Of a stretch of DNA of 64,000 bases, positions 16,227-24,160 are shown one piece after another (the stretch's first letter is position 1; every line of letters starts with the position of its first letter). Where the stretch lies: the NCBI RefSeq assembly GCF_002899945.2, contig NZ_PPEG02000006.1, positions 363,473 through 427,472 of the forward strand, read 5' to 3'. The notes below the pieces were generated by a model. It saw only the letters and a program-made list of their open reading frames with translations, was not told where the DNA came from and did no database searches. The stretch comes from Chryseobacterium viscerum. Lineage in GTDB: Bacteria > Bacteroidota > Bacteroidia > Flavobacteriales > Weeksellaceae. The position numbers and the translations under genes are program-made.

Positions 16227-16943
16227 ATGAACGTACTTAATTTACTTTTTACCAAAGACGGATTGATCTACCAGATTGCTAAAAACAAAAACATTCTGGA
16301 GGAAAAGTCTTATTTCGTTACTGAAGAGACACCAGCCAATCTTATTGAGCAAAAGCTGGACGAAGTTCTTATTAAGCAGCGCTATGACGAAATCCATATC
16401 ATTTCGGCATTTAATCATTTTACGTTGATGCCGGAAGGTTTTTCCGAGCATGATGCAGGATTTGATCTGATTGCCTTCAATGCTCCTACTGACAGAGAGA
16501 AAGAAGAACTGATGCTTTCTATCAACAAAAAATTCAACATTCAGTTTTATTATACTTTCCCGAAAAACTATTATAAGAAAATAAAGGAGTTGGCAATACC
16601 TGTCCATTTCAATTTCTCCGGAGAAAAGTTTCTAAGTTCGATCAATAATAAAACCAATAAGGAAATCCACATTAACCTTTATCATAACCAATGTGAGTTT
16701 TTTGCCATTGACAATAAAAAGATCATTCTTTATAATAATCTGGATGTGAACTCAGAAGTAGATTTTCTTTACTTCATCATGTTTACATTAAGCAAAATAG
16801 GCTTCGGGATCAATGAAACCAGCTTTTATGCTTATGGAGAAACTACGGAAAATGAAACATTTATTTCCGAACTTCAGAAATTTGTTAAGAACCTTAAAAT
16901 CGTTTTTGACAATATTCCAAACAAGAATTTTATACTTAATTAG
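16227..16943 (+). CDS. DUF3822 family protein
   Basis: 238 residues. No signal peptide or membrane segment; a mixed alpha/beta protein with an actin/ASKHA-like feel (early NLLFTKDGLIYQIAKNK, later HINLYHNQCEFFAIDNKKII). DUF3822 is a Bacteroidota family commonly placed directly before rsmD, as here. A possible role in a nucleotide-binding or cell-division related complex is inference only. Its stop is 79 bases before rsmD. Confidence 0.82.
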   Translation: MNVLNLLFTKDGLIYQIAKNKNILEEKSYFVTEETPANLIEQKLDEVLIKQRYDEIHIISAFNHFTLMPEGFSEHDAGFDLIAFNAPTDREKEELMLSINKKFNIQFYYTFPKNYYKKIKELAIPVHFNFSGEKFLSSINNKTNKEIHINLYHNQCEFFAIDNKKIILYNNLDVNSEVDFLYFIMFTLSKIGFGINETSFYAYGETTENETFISELQKFVKNLKIVFDNIPNKNFILN

Positions 16944-17022
16944 GTTGCAGACAGCAGGTAACAATGATTAGAACATAATCACCTGCCACCTATGATCTAT
17001 TACCTAAAACCTAAACAACAAT
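16944..17022. repeat. Short spacer with quasi-repeats of CACCTGCCACCTA type
   Basis: The spacer is built from variants of CACCTGCCACCTA/CTATTACCTAAAACCTAA, resembling the C-rich part of the 9735-9785 spacer. No promoter element is obvious. Confidence 0.4.
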
Positions 17023-17595
17023 ATGTTCAGAATAATATCAGGAAAATGGAAAGCTAAAAAAATTGCAGCTCCTAAAAACTTTGACGTTAGGCCTACAACT
17101 GATTTTGCTAAAGAAGCTTTATTCAGTATCCTGGAAAATAAATATGACATGCAGTCTATTGCTGTCCTTGATCTTTTTGCAGGAATTGGCTCTATTACCT
17201 TCGAATTCGGTTCCAGAGGCTGCCAGAGTGTAACTTCCGTAGAAATGAATCCGAAACACACCTCTTTTATCAATTCTACCGCTTCTGAACTTGGTATGTC
17301 ACTTCAGATCAACGTACAAAGAGATGATGTGTTTGACTGGCTTAAAAAATTCAGAAATAAAAAATCATTTGAGATTGTCTTCTCCGATGCTCCTTTTGAA
17401 ATGGAAGAGAAAAAGTACTATGAACTGATTTCTCTTGTTTTAAACAATAAATATTTAAAAGAAAACGGAGTTCTTATTGTAGAGCATCAAAGCCGTATGA
17501 AAATGGAACATCCCAATTTAGTAGATACCCGAAAATACGGAAACGTGAGTTTCAGTTTTTTTGAACCTAATAAAGAAAATAATCAGGAACTTTAA
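17023..17595 (+). CDS. rsmD: 16S rRNA (guanine-966 N2)-methyltransferase RsmD
   Basis: 190 residues. Methylates G966 of 16S rRNA. The family N-terminus MFRIISGKWKAKKIAAPKNF and RPTTDFAKEALFSIL are present; the SAM-binding motif I is VLDLFAGIGSITFEFGSRG (about 49-67), followed by VTSVEMNPKH. The catalytic motif normally DPPF/DPPY is DAPF here (FSDAPFEME, about 123-131), a change I also associate with Bacteroidota RsmD. Its stop overlaps the stop of the convergent HxlR gene by 4 bases. Confidence 0.92.
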   Translation: MFRIISGKWKAKKIAAPKNFDVRPTTDFAKEALFSILENKYDMQSIAVLDLFAGIGSITFEFGSRGCQSVTSVEMNPKHTSFINSTASELGMSLQINVQRDDVFDWLKKFRNKKSFEIVFSDAPFEMEEKKYYELISLVLNNKYLKENGVLIVEHQSRMKMEHPNLVDTRKYGNVSFSFFEPNKENNQEL

Positions 17596-17939
17596 TTCCT
17601 GATTATTTTTTTTGAGATAGCAGGAGCTTCTATCCCCCATTTCGTAATCGCTTCCAAAACAGGAAGTAGTGTTTTTCCAAAATCTGTCAATTCATATTCA
17701 ACAACCAAAGGAGGTTTTTCTGTAAAAACTTTCCTGTCTACAATTCCATCTTCTTCTAATTGTTTTAGTTGTAAGCTTAACGTTCTTTCCGTAATGGTAG
17801 GAATAGACTTCCTTATTTCATTGTATCTTTTTGCCCCATCAATTAAGTGGTGTAAAATTACCGCTTTCCACTTACCGCCTATGAACCTCATGGTGACACT
17901 GGTACAGCAAGGGTAGGATTTATTATCTACTGTATACAT
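17592..17939 (-). CDS. HxlR/DUF24-family transcriptional regulator
   Basis: 115 residues. Winged helix-turn-helix (about 13-100) with the usual MRFIGGKWKAVILHHL and RTLSLQLKQLEEDGIVDRKV blocks. It has adjacent cysteines C11-C12 just before the first helix, the position used for redox or electrophile sensing in HypR/YodB-type members of this family (family knowledge). Divergent from a nitroreductase gene, the classic partner. The 82-base gap contains a perfect 15-bp inverted repeat that probably binds this protein, so self-regulation is likely. Confidence 0.9.
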   Translation of the reverse strand: MYTVDNKSYPCCTSVTMRFIGGKWKAVILHHLIDGAKRYNEIRKSIPTITERTLSLQLKQLEEDGIVDRKVFTEKPPLVVEYELTDFGKTLLPVLEAITKWGIEAPAISKKIIRN

Positions 17940-17940
17940 T

Positions 17941-18016
17941 TATACTATCATTTTTTACCGTTATTGCAAAGTTAGTAAACTTAAATTACTTTTGTAACTA
18001 TAAAAATGATAGTATA
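17941..18016. promoter_or_regulatory. Operator region between HxlR regulator and nitroreductase
   Basis: A perfect 15-bp inverted repeat: TATACTATCATTTTT at 17941-17955 and its reverse complement at 18002-18016, separated by 46 bases. Between the arms lie TAACTTTG on the minus strand (17967-17974, regulator) and TACTTTTG on the plus strand (17987-17994, with TTG at 17964-17966, 20-base spacer, nitroreductase). The arms would sit next to both start sites. Confidence 0.72.
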
Positions 18017-18021
18017 AAATT

Positions 18022-18621
18022 ATGAATTTTTTAGACAAAATGAAAAACAGGTATACTGTAAAAAAGTATAACCCACAGGGAAAAGTCAGTGAGGAACAAA
18101 TTACAGCTTTAAAAGAGATTTTAAACCTCAGTCCTTCATCTATTAACAGCCAGCCATGGAATTTTATTTTTGTGAATGATCCGGAACTAAAGAAGCAGCT
18201 GGCAGACAAATCTTATTTTAATAAAGAAAAAATTCTGGACAGCAGTCATTTAATTGTTTTCCAGGCCCTTAAAAATCCGGAAGATTTTGAAAAACAGATT
18301 GAAGGAGTACTTCCTGAAGGATCTGTGGCCTATTACAATAATTTTGTAAAGCCAAAAGGAGAAACCGAAATAAAATCCTGGCTAAAACATCAGGTATACT
18401 TATCGTTGGGTGTCTTACTTTCTGCCTGTGCTGATATGGAAATAGATTCTACTCCAATGGAAGGAATTCAACCTGAAGAATATGATGCTATTCTGAATAA
18501 TGAAAAATATGAAACTCTTTTTGCTGTAACTATTGGTGAAAGAGATGAAGCAGATTCCAATCAGCCGAAGTTCAATCCAAAGACAAGATTGAAAGCTGAA
18601 AAGGTAATTTTGGAAGCATAA
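18022..18621 (+). CDS. Nitroreductase-family flavoprotein (NfsB-like)
   Basis: 199 residues. FMN-dependent NAD(P)H oxidoreductase family reducing quinones and nitro compounds. Seen: MKNRYTVKKYNP at the start (RxS/T-xRxF-like entry), LNLSPSSINSQPWNF (33-48, FMN phosphate binding, SS.N.QPW), a mid-protein VYLSLGVLLSACADMEIDSTPMEG and LFAVTIGERDEADSNQPKF near the end, all as in NfsB/YodC types. Cytosolic. Expression is probably switched by the divergent HxlR protein. Confidence 0.9.
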   Translation: MNFLDKMKNRYTVKKYNPQGKVSEEQITALKEILNLSPSSINSQPWNFIFVNDPELKKQLADKSYFNKEKILDSSHLIVFQALKNPEDFEKQIEGVLPEGSVAYYNNFVKPKGETEIKSWLKHQVYLSLGVLLSACADMEIDSTPMEGIQPEEYDAILNNEKYETLFAVTIGERDEADSNQPKFNPKTRLKAEKVILEA

Positions 18622-18656
18622 TTATTAATCTGCGAGAAACTATAGTTAAAAACAAT

Positions 18657-18689
18657 AAAAAAGCTGTTTCATCTGAAACAGCTTTTTTA
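18657..18689. terminator. Bidirectional intrinsic terminator
   Basis: 12-bp perfect stem (18660-18671 with 18674-18685) with A run before and T run after; lies between the nitroreductase and murI stops. Confidence 0.85.
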
Positions 18690-18690
18690 T

Positions 18691-19521
18691 TTATAATACT
18701 TTTAATTCTAAATCGATTGTTTTTCCGAAGAACTTCTTGGAGATCTTTTCAAAGTTTTTGGTAAGATCTGAAAGGTAGAAATGATAATTCGGTTTGGGAT
18801 TATTATCATTTAAAAGATGATATTTATCCAGGATAATATTCAGATGATTGGCTACAATATTCGGGGAATCAATCACACGGACTCTATTTCCGTAATACTG
18901 TTTGATCTCATCAATCAAAAGAGGATAATGGGTACATCCCAGAATGAGCGTTTCAATATTTTTTAATTTGCTATTACTTAAATAATTATAAATAATAGCA
19001 TGGGTAATCGGATGGTTTTTAAATCCTTCTTCAATAGCAGGAACAAGCAATGGTGTTGCCAGTTCATCCACTTTGATCCATTTATTATGCTTTCGGATAC
19101 TCTTTTTATACAGTCCGGAATTCACCGTAGCTTTGGTCGCAATAACCCCTACATTATTGTGGATTTCGTAAGATACCTTTTCAGCAACAGGATTGATAAC
19201 GTCTATCACTGGAACTTTTCCTGCAACGGATTGCATTACTTCATTCAAAGCATTAGCAGTCGCCGTATTACAGGCAATTACAATCGCTTTACAGTTCTGC
19301 GCCAGCAGAAAATTGGTAATTTTTGTAGAATATTCAATAATAGCTTCCTTGGATTTTTCTCCGTAAGGAAGGTGTTTTGTATCTCCAAAATAGATCAGGT
19401 CTTCGTTAGGAAGAAGCCTTTTGATTTCTTTGGCAACGGTAAGACCTCCCACCCCACTATCGAAAATACCGATAGGCTGGCTTGGTGAAAGATGTGAATA
19501 ATCTTGTTTTTTAGTTTTCAA
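18691..19521 (-). CDS. murI: Glutamate racemase
   Basis: 276 residues if translation starts at the TTG at 19521. A TTG seven codons earlier (19542) would fall inside the promoter -7 element (19540-19547), so the later start is preferred. MurI makes D-glutamate for peptidoglycan. Motifs: IGIFDSGVGGLTVAKEI near the N-terminus (catalytic Asp region), IVIACNTATANAL (first catalytic Cys) and LILGCTHYPLL (second catalytic Cys, about 190-200). Followed by a terminator. Upstream is hemW on the same strand. Confidence 0.93.
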   Translation of the reverse strand: MKTKKQDYSHLSPSQPIGIFDSGVGGLTVAKEIKRLLPNEDLIYFGDTKHLPYGEKSKEAIIEYSTKITNFLLAQNCKAIVIACNTATANALNEVMQSVAGKVPVIDVINPVAEKVSYEIHNNVGVIATKATVNSGLYKKSIRKHNKWIKVDELATPLLVPAIEEGFKNHPITHAIIYNYLSNSKLKNIETLILGCTHYPLLIDEIKQYYGNRVRVIDSPNIVANHLNIILDKYHLLNDNNPKPNYHFYLSDLTKNFEKISKKFFGKTIDLELKVL

Positions 19522-19539
19522 ATGACCCGAAATTTTATA

Positions 19540-19547
19540 CAAAAATA
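19540..19547 (-). promoter_or_regulatory. -7 element TATTTTTG of murI
   Basis: Exact TAnnTTTG on the minus strand, about 19 bases before the TTG start chosen at 19521. It decides against the upstream TTG at 19542. Confidence 0.5.
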
Positions 19548-19581
19548 GTGAATTTTATGGCATATTGTACACCTGTAAGCA

Positions 19582-20706
19582 TTATACAATAAACAAATCA
19601 GAAGCAATTCCGTCAGCCATAAACCAATGCTTTTCAGGAATTTTTAAATGGTCATTTTCAATGATTAAAATACCTTCTTCTATTTTAGATTTGATTTCTC
19701 TCTGAAAGTGCTCCAGCATCCTCTCTGAAAACTTGTCTTTTAAACTGATAAGATCGACTCCCCAAATGGTACGCAGACCAATCATAATCATTTCGTTGAA
19801 CTGATCTTCCTGGGAAAGAAGTTCTTCTTCTTTGGCCAGCAGTTTATCATTAAGCTTTTTGATATATTGTTGGTTATTGGCTACATTCCAGCTTCTGACA
19901 TCAAACCCGTTATAAGAGTGTGCCGAAGGTCCTATCCCCAAATATTCCTGATATTTCCAATAAGAAGAATTGTGACGGGAATAAAATCCGGGTTTTGCAA
20001 AATTTGACACTTCATAATGTTCAAAACCATTATCTTTTAAAAAGTCTGATAAGTAGTAAAACTCTCTGTTTTGCTCTTCTTCTTTGGGACTTTTTACTTT
20101 TCCTTTTGAAATCCAGTTTTCCAAAGCTGTTTTGGGTTCTACCGTCAAAGCATATGAAGAAATATGCGGAACTTCCAGCGCTATTGTTTTATGTAAATTT
20201 TCTTTCCAGATCTCCAGGTTGGAAGTAGGAGAACCGTAGATCAGATCAATACTCAGATTTTCAAATCCAAAGTCCTGAGCACGTTTGATAGAACTCTCCG
20301 CCTCTGATGCATTGTGAGCTCTATTCATTAATTTCAAATCCTCTTCAAAAAAACTTTGAGTACCAATAGACAGTCTGTTCACAGGAGTTCCGGCTAATTG
20401 TTTTAAAAAACTTTTATCCAGATCATCGGGATTGGCTTCCAGCGTGATTTCTATATCTTTTTCAAAACTGAAATGTCGTAAAACTTCATCTATTAAAGAA
20501 CTGATCTCATCCACTGAAAGAATAGACGGAGTTCCCCCTCCAAAATATAAGGATTTCAGGTTTCTGTTCTGTAACTCATCTTTTCTCAGTAATATTTCAG
20601 TTTTCATCGCACGAAGCATCTCATCCTTGAAATTCAGGGATGTTGAAAAATGAAAATTACAATAACTGCATTTTTGTTTACAGAACGGAATGTGAATATA
20701 TATCAT
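19582..20706 (-). CDS. hemW: Radical SAM heme chaperone HemW
   Basis: 374 residues, starting MIYIHIPFCKQKCSYC. The radical SAM cluster is C9-x3-C13-x2-C16 (Fe4S4). Then GGGTPSIL, SIGTQSF, NLSIDLIYGSP (about 157-167), and the C-terminal HemW domain including SSYWKYQEYLGIGPSAHSY. HemW delivers heme and is often misnamed as coproporphyrinogen oxidase HemN; the HNSSYW-GIGPSAHS features and the short length fit HemW. A terminator hairpin for the upstream porP/sprF-like gene ends right at this ATG. Confidence 0.93.
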   Translation of the reverse strand: MIYIHIPFCKQKCSYCNFHFSTSLNFKDEMLRAMKTEILLRKDELQNRNLKSLYFGGGTPSILSVDEISSLIDEVLRHFSFEKDIEITLEANPDDLDKSFLKQLAGTPVNRLSIGTQSFFEEDLKLMNRAHNASEAESSIKRAQDFGFENLSIDLIYGSPTSNLEIWKENLHKTIALEVPHISSYALTVEPKTALENWISKGKVKSPKEEEQNREFYYLSDFLKDNGFEHYEVSNFAKPGFYSRHNSSYWKYQEYLGIGPSAHSYNGFDVRSWNVANNQQYIKKLNDKLLAKEEELLSQEDQFNEMIMIGLRTIWGVDLISLKDKFSERMLEHFQREIKSKIEEGILIIENDHLKIPEKHWFMADGIASDLFIV

Positions 20707-20734
20707 AAAAAAAGCTCTGAAATTTTTCAGAGCT
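20707..20734 (-). terminator. Intrinsic terminator of the PorP/SprF-like gene, abutting hemW
   Basis: On the minus strand AGCTCTGA (20734-20727) pairs with TCAGAGCT (20720-20713), followed by seven T that end exactly at the hemW ATG. Confidence 0.75.
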
Positions 20735-20742
20735 CAAATTTA
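20735..20742 (-). promoter_or_regulatory. -7 element TAAATTTG of hemW, just before the terminator hairpin
   Basis: Exact TAnnTTTG on the minus strand, immediately upstream of the hairpin (20734-20713). A start 4-7 bases downstream would begin inside the left arm. Confidence 0.4.
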
Positions 20743-20757
20743 TTTAAATTAAATTGA

Positions 20758-21708
20758 TTAGTATCTAAATCCTCTAACATTAATAAAGTTGTCAAAGTTA
20801 TAACCCAGACCAATCATGAAGCTGTTTCCACCATAGCTCTGGATATCAGATAATCCAAGGTTATAAGTAGCTCCGATCATGAATTTGTTGAATCTTACTT
20901 TTACAATGGGAGAGATACTCAGGTTCTGATTATCAAATCTGTTCTGAACCGTTCTGTAGCTTACCCCGAAAGAGAATGCGTTGATCTCGTTAGAGAACGT
21001 CGCCATAAGGTTCCAGTCGATCATTCTCGTTGAGTTTGTATTAAGGTTGATCAATGCTGATGGTGCTAGTGTAATGTTATCAGCAATGTTCCAGTTATAT
21101 CCTAAGTTTAAGAAGAATTTAATTGGAGAAGGCTCGTAGTTGTTTACGATAGAAGCATCATTACTCAATGCAATATCATTTACGGAAACACCCCCGAATA
21201 GACCTCTATAGGTAGCAGCCAAACCAAAGTTGGCATACACCATAAAGATATTACTTTCTTCACCTCTCAATAATGGGTCACCTCCTTCTTCAGTATTGAT
21301 TTTTGAATAATCAAAATTCATGTTATAGAAGTTAACACTTGTACCGAAAGAGAACTGGTCTTTTCTGTCTCCCTCGCTGCTCAGCGGAATAAAATATGAA
21401 GCACCAGCCGTGATACCACCAGCAGAAATAGGCCCGTTACTGTCTCTAAACACGGAAATACCAGCACCTACTCTATCAAAGATATTCGCATTAATCCCAA
21501 TAGACTGAACATTCGGAGAATTACTAAATTTTGAAAATTGTTGTTGATAATTGGCGTTGAGCTGTACGTAATCTGTTTTTCCGTATTGAGCTGGGTTGAA
21601 CAGGAACTCACCATCCAGAAGATATTGCTGATAGTATGGTAGTGATTCTTGTGCTTTGTATGCATTTGACAAAAGAGCTAAACATACGATAGCATATAGT
21701 TTTCTCAT
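20758..21708 (-). CDS. PorP/SprF-family type IX secretion system membrane protein
   Basis: 316 residues from the ATG at 21708; the ATG at 21726 adds six residues before the signal peptide (MRKLYAIVCLALLSNAYKAQ). The mature protein begins ESLPYYQQYLLDGEFLFNPA, the typical PorP/SprF start (QQY...NPA), followed by outer-membrane barrel strands such as FRDSNGPISAGGITAGASYF and VGASYNLGLSDIQ-like segments, ending in an aromatic RGFRY. SprF-like proteins go with gliding or T9SS-exported adhesins, but no adhesin gene is next to it. Outer membrane. Confidence 0.85.
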   Translation of the reverse strand: MRKLYAIVCLALLSNAYKAQESLPYYQQYLLDGEFLFNPAQYGKTDYVQLNANYQQQFSKFSNSPNVQSIGINANIFDRVGAGISVFRDSNGPISAGGITAGASYFIPLSSEGDRKDQFSFGTSVNFYNMNFDYSKINTEEGGDPLLRGEESNIFMVYANFGLAATYRGLFGGVSVNDIALSNDASIVNNYEPSPIKFFLNLGYNWNIADNITLAPSALINLNTNSTRMIDWNLMATFSNEINAFSFGVSYRTVQNRFDNQNLSISPIVKVRFNKFMIGATYNLGLSDIQSYGGNSFMIGLGYNFDNFINVRGFRY

Positions 21709-21759
21709 AACAAATCTTGATTTCAATTCAACAAATATAAAAAAATTCTCAATATATTT

Positions 21760-22833
21760 TTAGTTTTCCAAATAATTTCTCCATTTTTTTACAGCATCCG
21801 CCATATCTTTGGGCATTGGGCTCTCAAAATATAATTCCTTTTTAGTCGTTGGGTGTATAAATCCGAGGGTATGGGCATGAAGGGCATGTCTTGGCAAAAT
21901 CTCAAAAACATTTTTAATAAATTGCTTGTATTTGGGAAGATTGACTCCTCTCAAAGGGGTATGCCCCTCATATCTTTCATCATTAAACAAAGTATGGCCT
22001 ACATGTCTGAAATGCGCCCTGATCTGATGGGTTCTTCCCGTCTCAAGTTTACATTCCACCCAAGTCATGTATTTGAACCTTTCAAGGACCTTATAGTGGG
22101 TCACTGCGTGTTTTCCATGGCTGCCATCTTCATAGACAGACATCTGCATCCTGTTTTTAGGATGTCTTCCGATATGTCCCTTGATAGTGCCTTCCTCATC
22201 CTGAAGATTGCCCCAGACAAAAGCCCAATACAATCTTTTCGTAGTCCTGTTAAAGAATTGTTTCGCCAGAAAGCTCAATGCATACTCATTCTTGGCAATT
22301 ACCAGCAGTCCTGAGGTATCCTTATCAATTCTGTGAACAAGTCCTACTCTGTCCAGATCAGACTTCTGACCATTCTTTTCAAAGTGATATGCCAGCGCAT
22401 TCACCAGCGTTCCGTCCCAGTTTCCGAATCCCGGGTGTACCACCATTCCAGGCTCCTTATCCACTACAACAAGGTCGTCATCTTCATAGATGATATTCAC
22501 TGGGATATCCTGCGGAGTAATGACATTCTCCCTTGGAGGGTGGGTAAGCAATACTGAGATCTGATCTCCTGGCTTCACGCGGTAATTCTGTTTTACCGGA
22601 GCTCCGTTTACAATAACATTTCCGGCTCTGCAGGTTTGTGAAATTTTATTCCTTGAAGAATTCTGTCTGTGTATTAAAAGGAACTTATCAATTCTTAATG
22701 GCTCCTGTTTGTTGTCAACAGTGATATTAAGATGTTCATACAATCCTTTATTTTCCTCGTCAATATCGATGTTTTCAATACTGTTGGAATCTAATAATTC
22801 TTCATCTAAAAAATCTTCGTTATCTTCTGACAT
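21760..22833 (-). CDS. rluD: RluD-like 23S rRNA pseudouridine synthase (RluA family)
   Basis: 357 residues. An S4 RNA-binding domain (about 35-90, LRIDKFLLIHRQNSSRNKIS), then the pseudouridine synthase domain with VVDKEPGMVVHPGFGNWDGT and the catalytic motif VGLVHRIDKDTSGLLVIAK (D about 168). The later TGRTHQIRAHFRHVGHTLF is standard. An acidic tail (MSEDNEDFLDEELLDSNSIE) precedes the S4 domain. RluD versus RluC cannot be settled from sequence alone. It lies 73 bp downstream of the PASTA gene with that gene's terminator between, so it probably has its own start. Confidence 0.9.
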   Translation of the reverse strand: MSEDNEDFLDEELLDSNSIENIDIDEENKGLYEHLNITVDNKQEPLRIDKFLLIHRQNSSRNKISQTCRAGNVIVNGAPVKQNYRVKPGDQISVLLTHPPRENVITPQDIPVNIIYEDDDLVVVDKEPGMVVHPGFGNWDGTLVNALAYHFEKNGQKSDLDRVGLVHRIDKDTSGLLVIAKNEYALSFLAKQFFNRTTKRLYWAFVWGNLQDEEGTIKGHIGRHPKNRMQMSVYEDGSHGKHAVTHYKVLERFKYMTWVECKLETGRTHQIRAHFRHVGHTLFNDERYEGHTPLRGVNLPKYKQFIKNVFEILPRHALHAHTLGFIHPTTKKELYFESPMPKDMADAVKKWRNYLEN

Positions 22834-22853
22834 TCTTTTATATTTTTTACAGA

Positions 22854-22883
22854 AAAGGCCTCAACATTTTATAGTTGAAGCCT
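22854..22883 (-). terminator. Terminator of the PASTA gene
   Basis: On the minus strand AGGCTTCAAC pairs with GTTGAGGCC(T) around an 8-base loop, followed by TTTTC. One bulge. Confidence 0.55.
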
Positions 22884-22906
22884 GTATTTTTGATATTAAT
22901 CTGATC

Positions 22907-24004
22907 TTATTCTACGACTACCTTCTTAGCTTTCGGCTTTTGAGCAGGTTGTTGTGTAGTTGTGGAAGCAGCTGGTTTGGCTGTACTTCCTGTGGTATGA
23001 TTACCGTTTCCCACAGCCGTTTTAGGTTTTTCCGTTGCGGAAACAACAGGTTTAGAAGTTGTCGTCTGAGTCTTAGGAGTCTCAGTTTTCGGAACCTCCG
23101 GTTTTGGAATTTCTTTTTTAGGTGCCGGAGCAGGTACTATGGGAGCTTCATAGCTTGGTTCGTTATGAACTTCTTCATATCGTACCGGAGGCAGTGATGT
23201 ATCTACTTTCATACGATAGATAGAATTCAGCTGCTCTACTTTTGCTCTTAGCTCTGCCGGAGTTTTCTTACTTGCCCAAAGGTCAATCTGCATTCCCTGG
23301 TCACGAACATCTCCTGAACCAGGATCCTGATAATAAATAATATCAGATTCGTCTTTGCTACCATCTTCATGTTCTACCAATCCAACTTCAAACATACTTT
23401 TTGCAATAACTACTCTTGCTTCTTTTACAGAAAGTCCTACCACATTAGGAATAGAAATATTTCTCATAGGACCAGAACCTACCACTACATCGATTACAGA
23501 GAATCTTGGTAAACGTGCACCTGGATTTACAGCATTTCCTTTATATAAAATACGTAAAAGTGCATCTTTCTGGATACTTGGTTCATAAATGGTATCTCCA
23601 ATCTTAAGACCTACCTGATCTAATCTCTGGAATGCCAGCCCTGAATATTTATTGATAACATCTGGAACAGCAATCTGAGCCCAAGTTCTAGGATTCACTC
23701 TAAGACGTACCGTTCTTCCATCCTTTACACGGGAACCCGGTGCAGGATAGATCTGAAGAACCTGGAATGGTCTGTATTTAGGATCATACTTAGCACTATC
23801 TACGTCATACTCCAATCCTGTATCGTCCAATATTTTAACAGCATCATGAATAGATTTATTAACAACATTGGGAACAGGTATTTCCTGACCGTGATTTGTA
23901 TGGTATTCCAACCAGCGAAATGTGAGCCATATCAACCCTACAAAAATGCCGATGGCTATTACTAAATTCAGTAAAACTTTCCAATTGAAAAGTGATTTAA
24001 GCAT
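22907..24004 (-). CDS. Membrane-anchored PASTA-domain protein
   Basis: 365 residues from the ATG at 24004 (MLKSLFNWKVLLNLVIAIG); a longer in-frame reading to 24073 would run through the -7 promoter element at 24031-24038. One N-terminal membrane segment (about 9-29), then three PASTA domains (IPVPNVVNKSIHDAVKIL; IAVPDVINKYSGLAFQRL; ISIPNVVGLSVKEARVVI), and a long Pro/Thr/Lys/Ala-rich tail. PASTA domains bind peptidoglycan stem peptides; unlike Gram-positive PknB there is no kinase domain. Neighbouring ddl supports a cell-wall role. Confidence 0.88.
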   Translation of the reverse strand: MLKSLFNWKVLLNLVIAIGIFVGLIWLTFRWLEYHTNHGQEIPVPNVVNKSIHDAVKILDDTGLEYDVDSAKYDPKYRPFQVLQIYPAPGSRVKDGRTVRLRVNPRTWAQIAVPDVINKYSGLAFQRLDQVGLKIGDTIYEPSIQKDALLRILYKGNAVNPGARLPRFSVIDVVVGSGPMRNISIPNVVGLSVKEARVVIAKSMFEVGLVEHEDGSKDESDIIYYQDPGSGDVRDQGMQIDLWASKKTPAELRAKVEQLNSIYRMKVDTSLPPVRYEEVHNEPSYEAPIVPAPAPKKEIPKPEVPKTETPKTQTTTSKPVVSATEKPKTAVGNGNHTTGSTAKPAASTTTQQPAQKPKAKKVVVE

Positions 24005-24030
24005 ACTTAAAAATACTTTAATTATAACCG

Positions 24031-24038
24031 CAAATATA
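24031..24038 (-). promoter_or_regulatory. -7 element TATATTTG of the PASTA gene
   Basis: Exact TAnnTTTG, 26 bases upstream of the ATG at 24004; it fixes the start. Confidence 0.6.
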
Positions 24039-24111
24039 GCTAATAATTTTAGAATGGACTTTTTATTTAACACAATTCATTTTTGATGGTAAAATTTGCC
24101 AATTTCCCATA

Positions 24112-24138
24112 TTGCATTACAGAAAATGATTAAATTTG
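24112..24138 (+). promoter_or_regulatory. Promoter of ddl-coaD (TTG-N16-TAAATTTG)
   Basis: TTG at 24112-24114 and TAAATTTG at 24131-24138, 16-22 bases before the two candidate ddl ATGs. Confidence 0.6.
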
Positions 24139-24160
24139 CCTTAATTGATACTATATGGTT

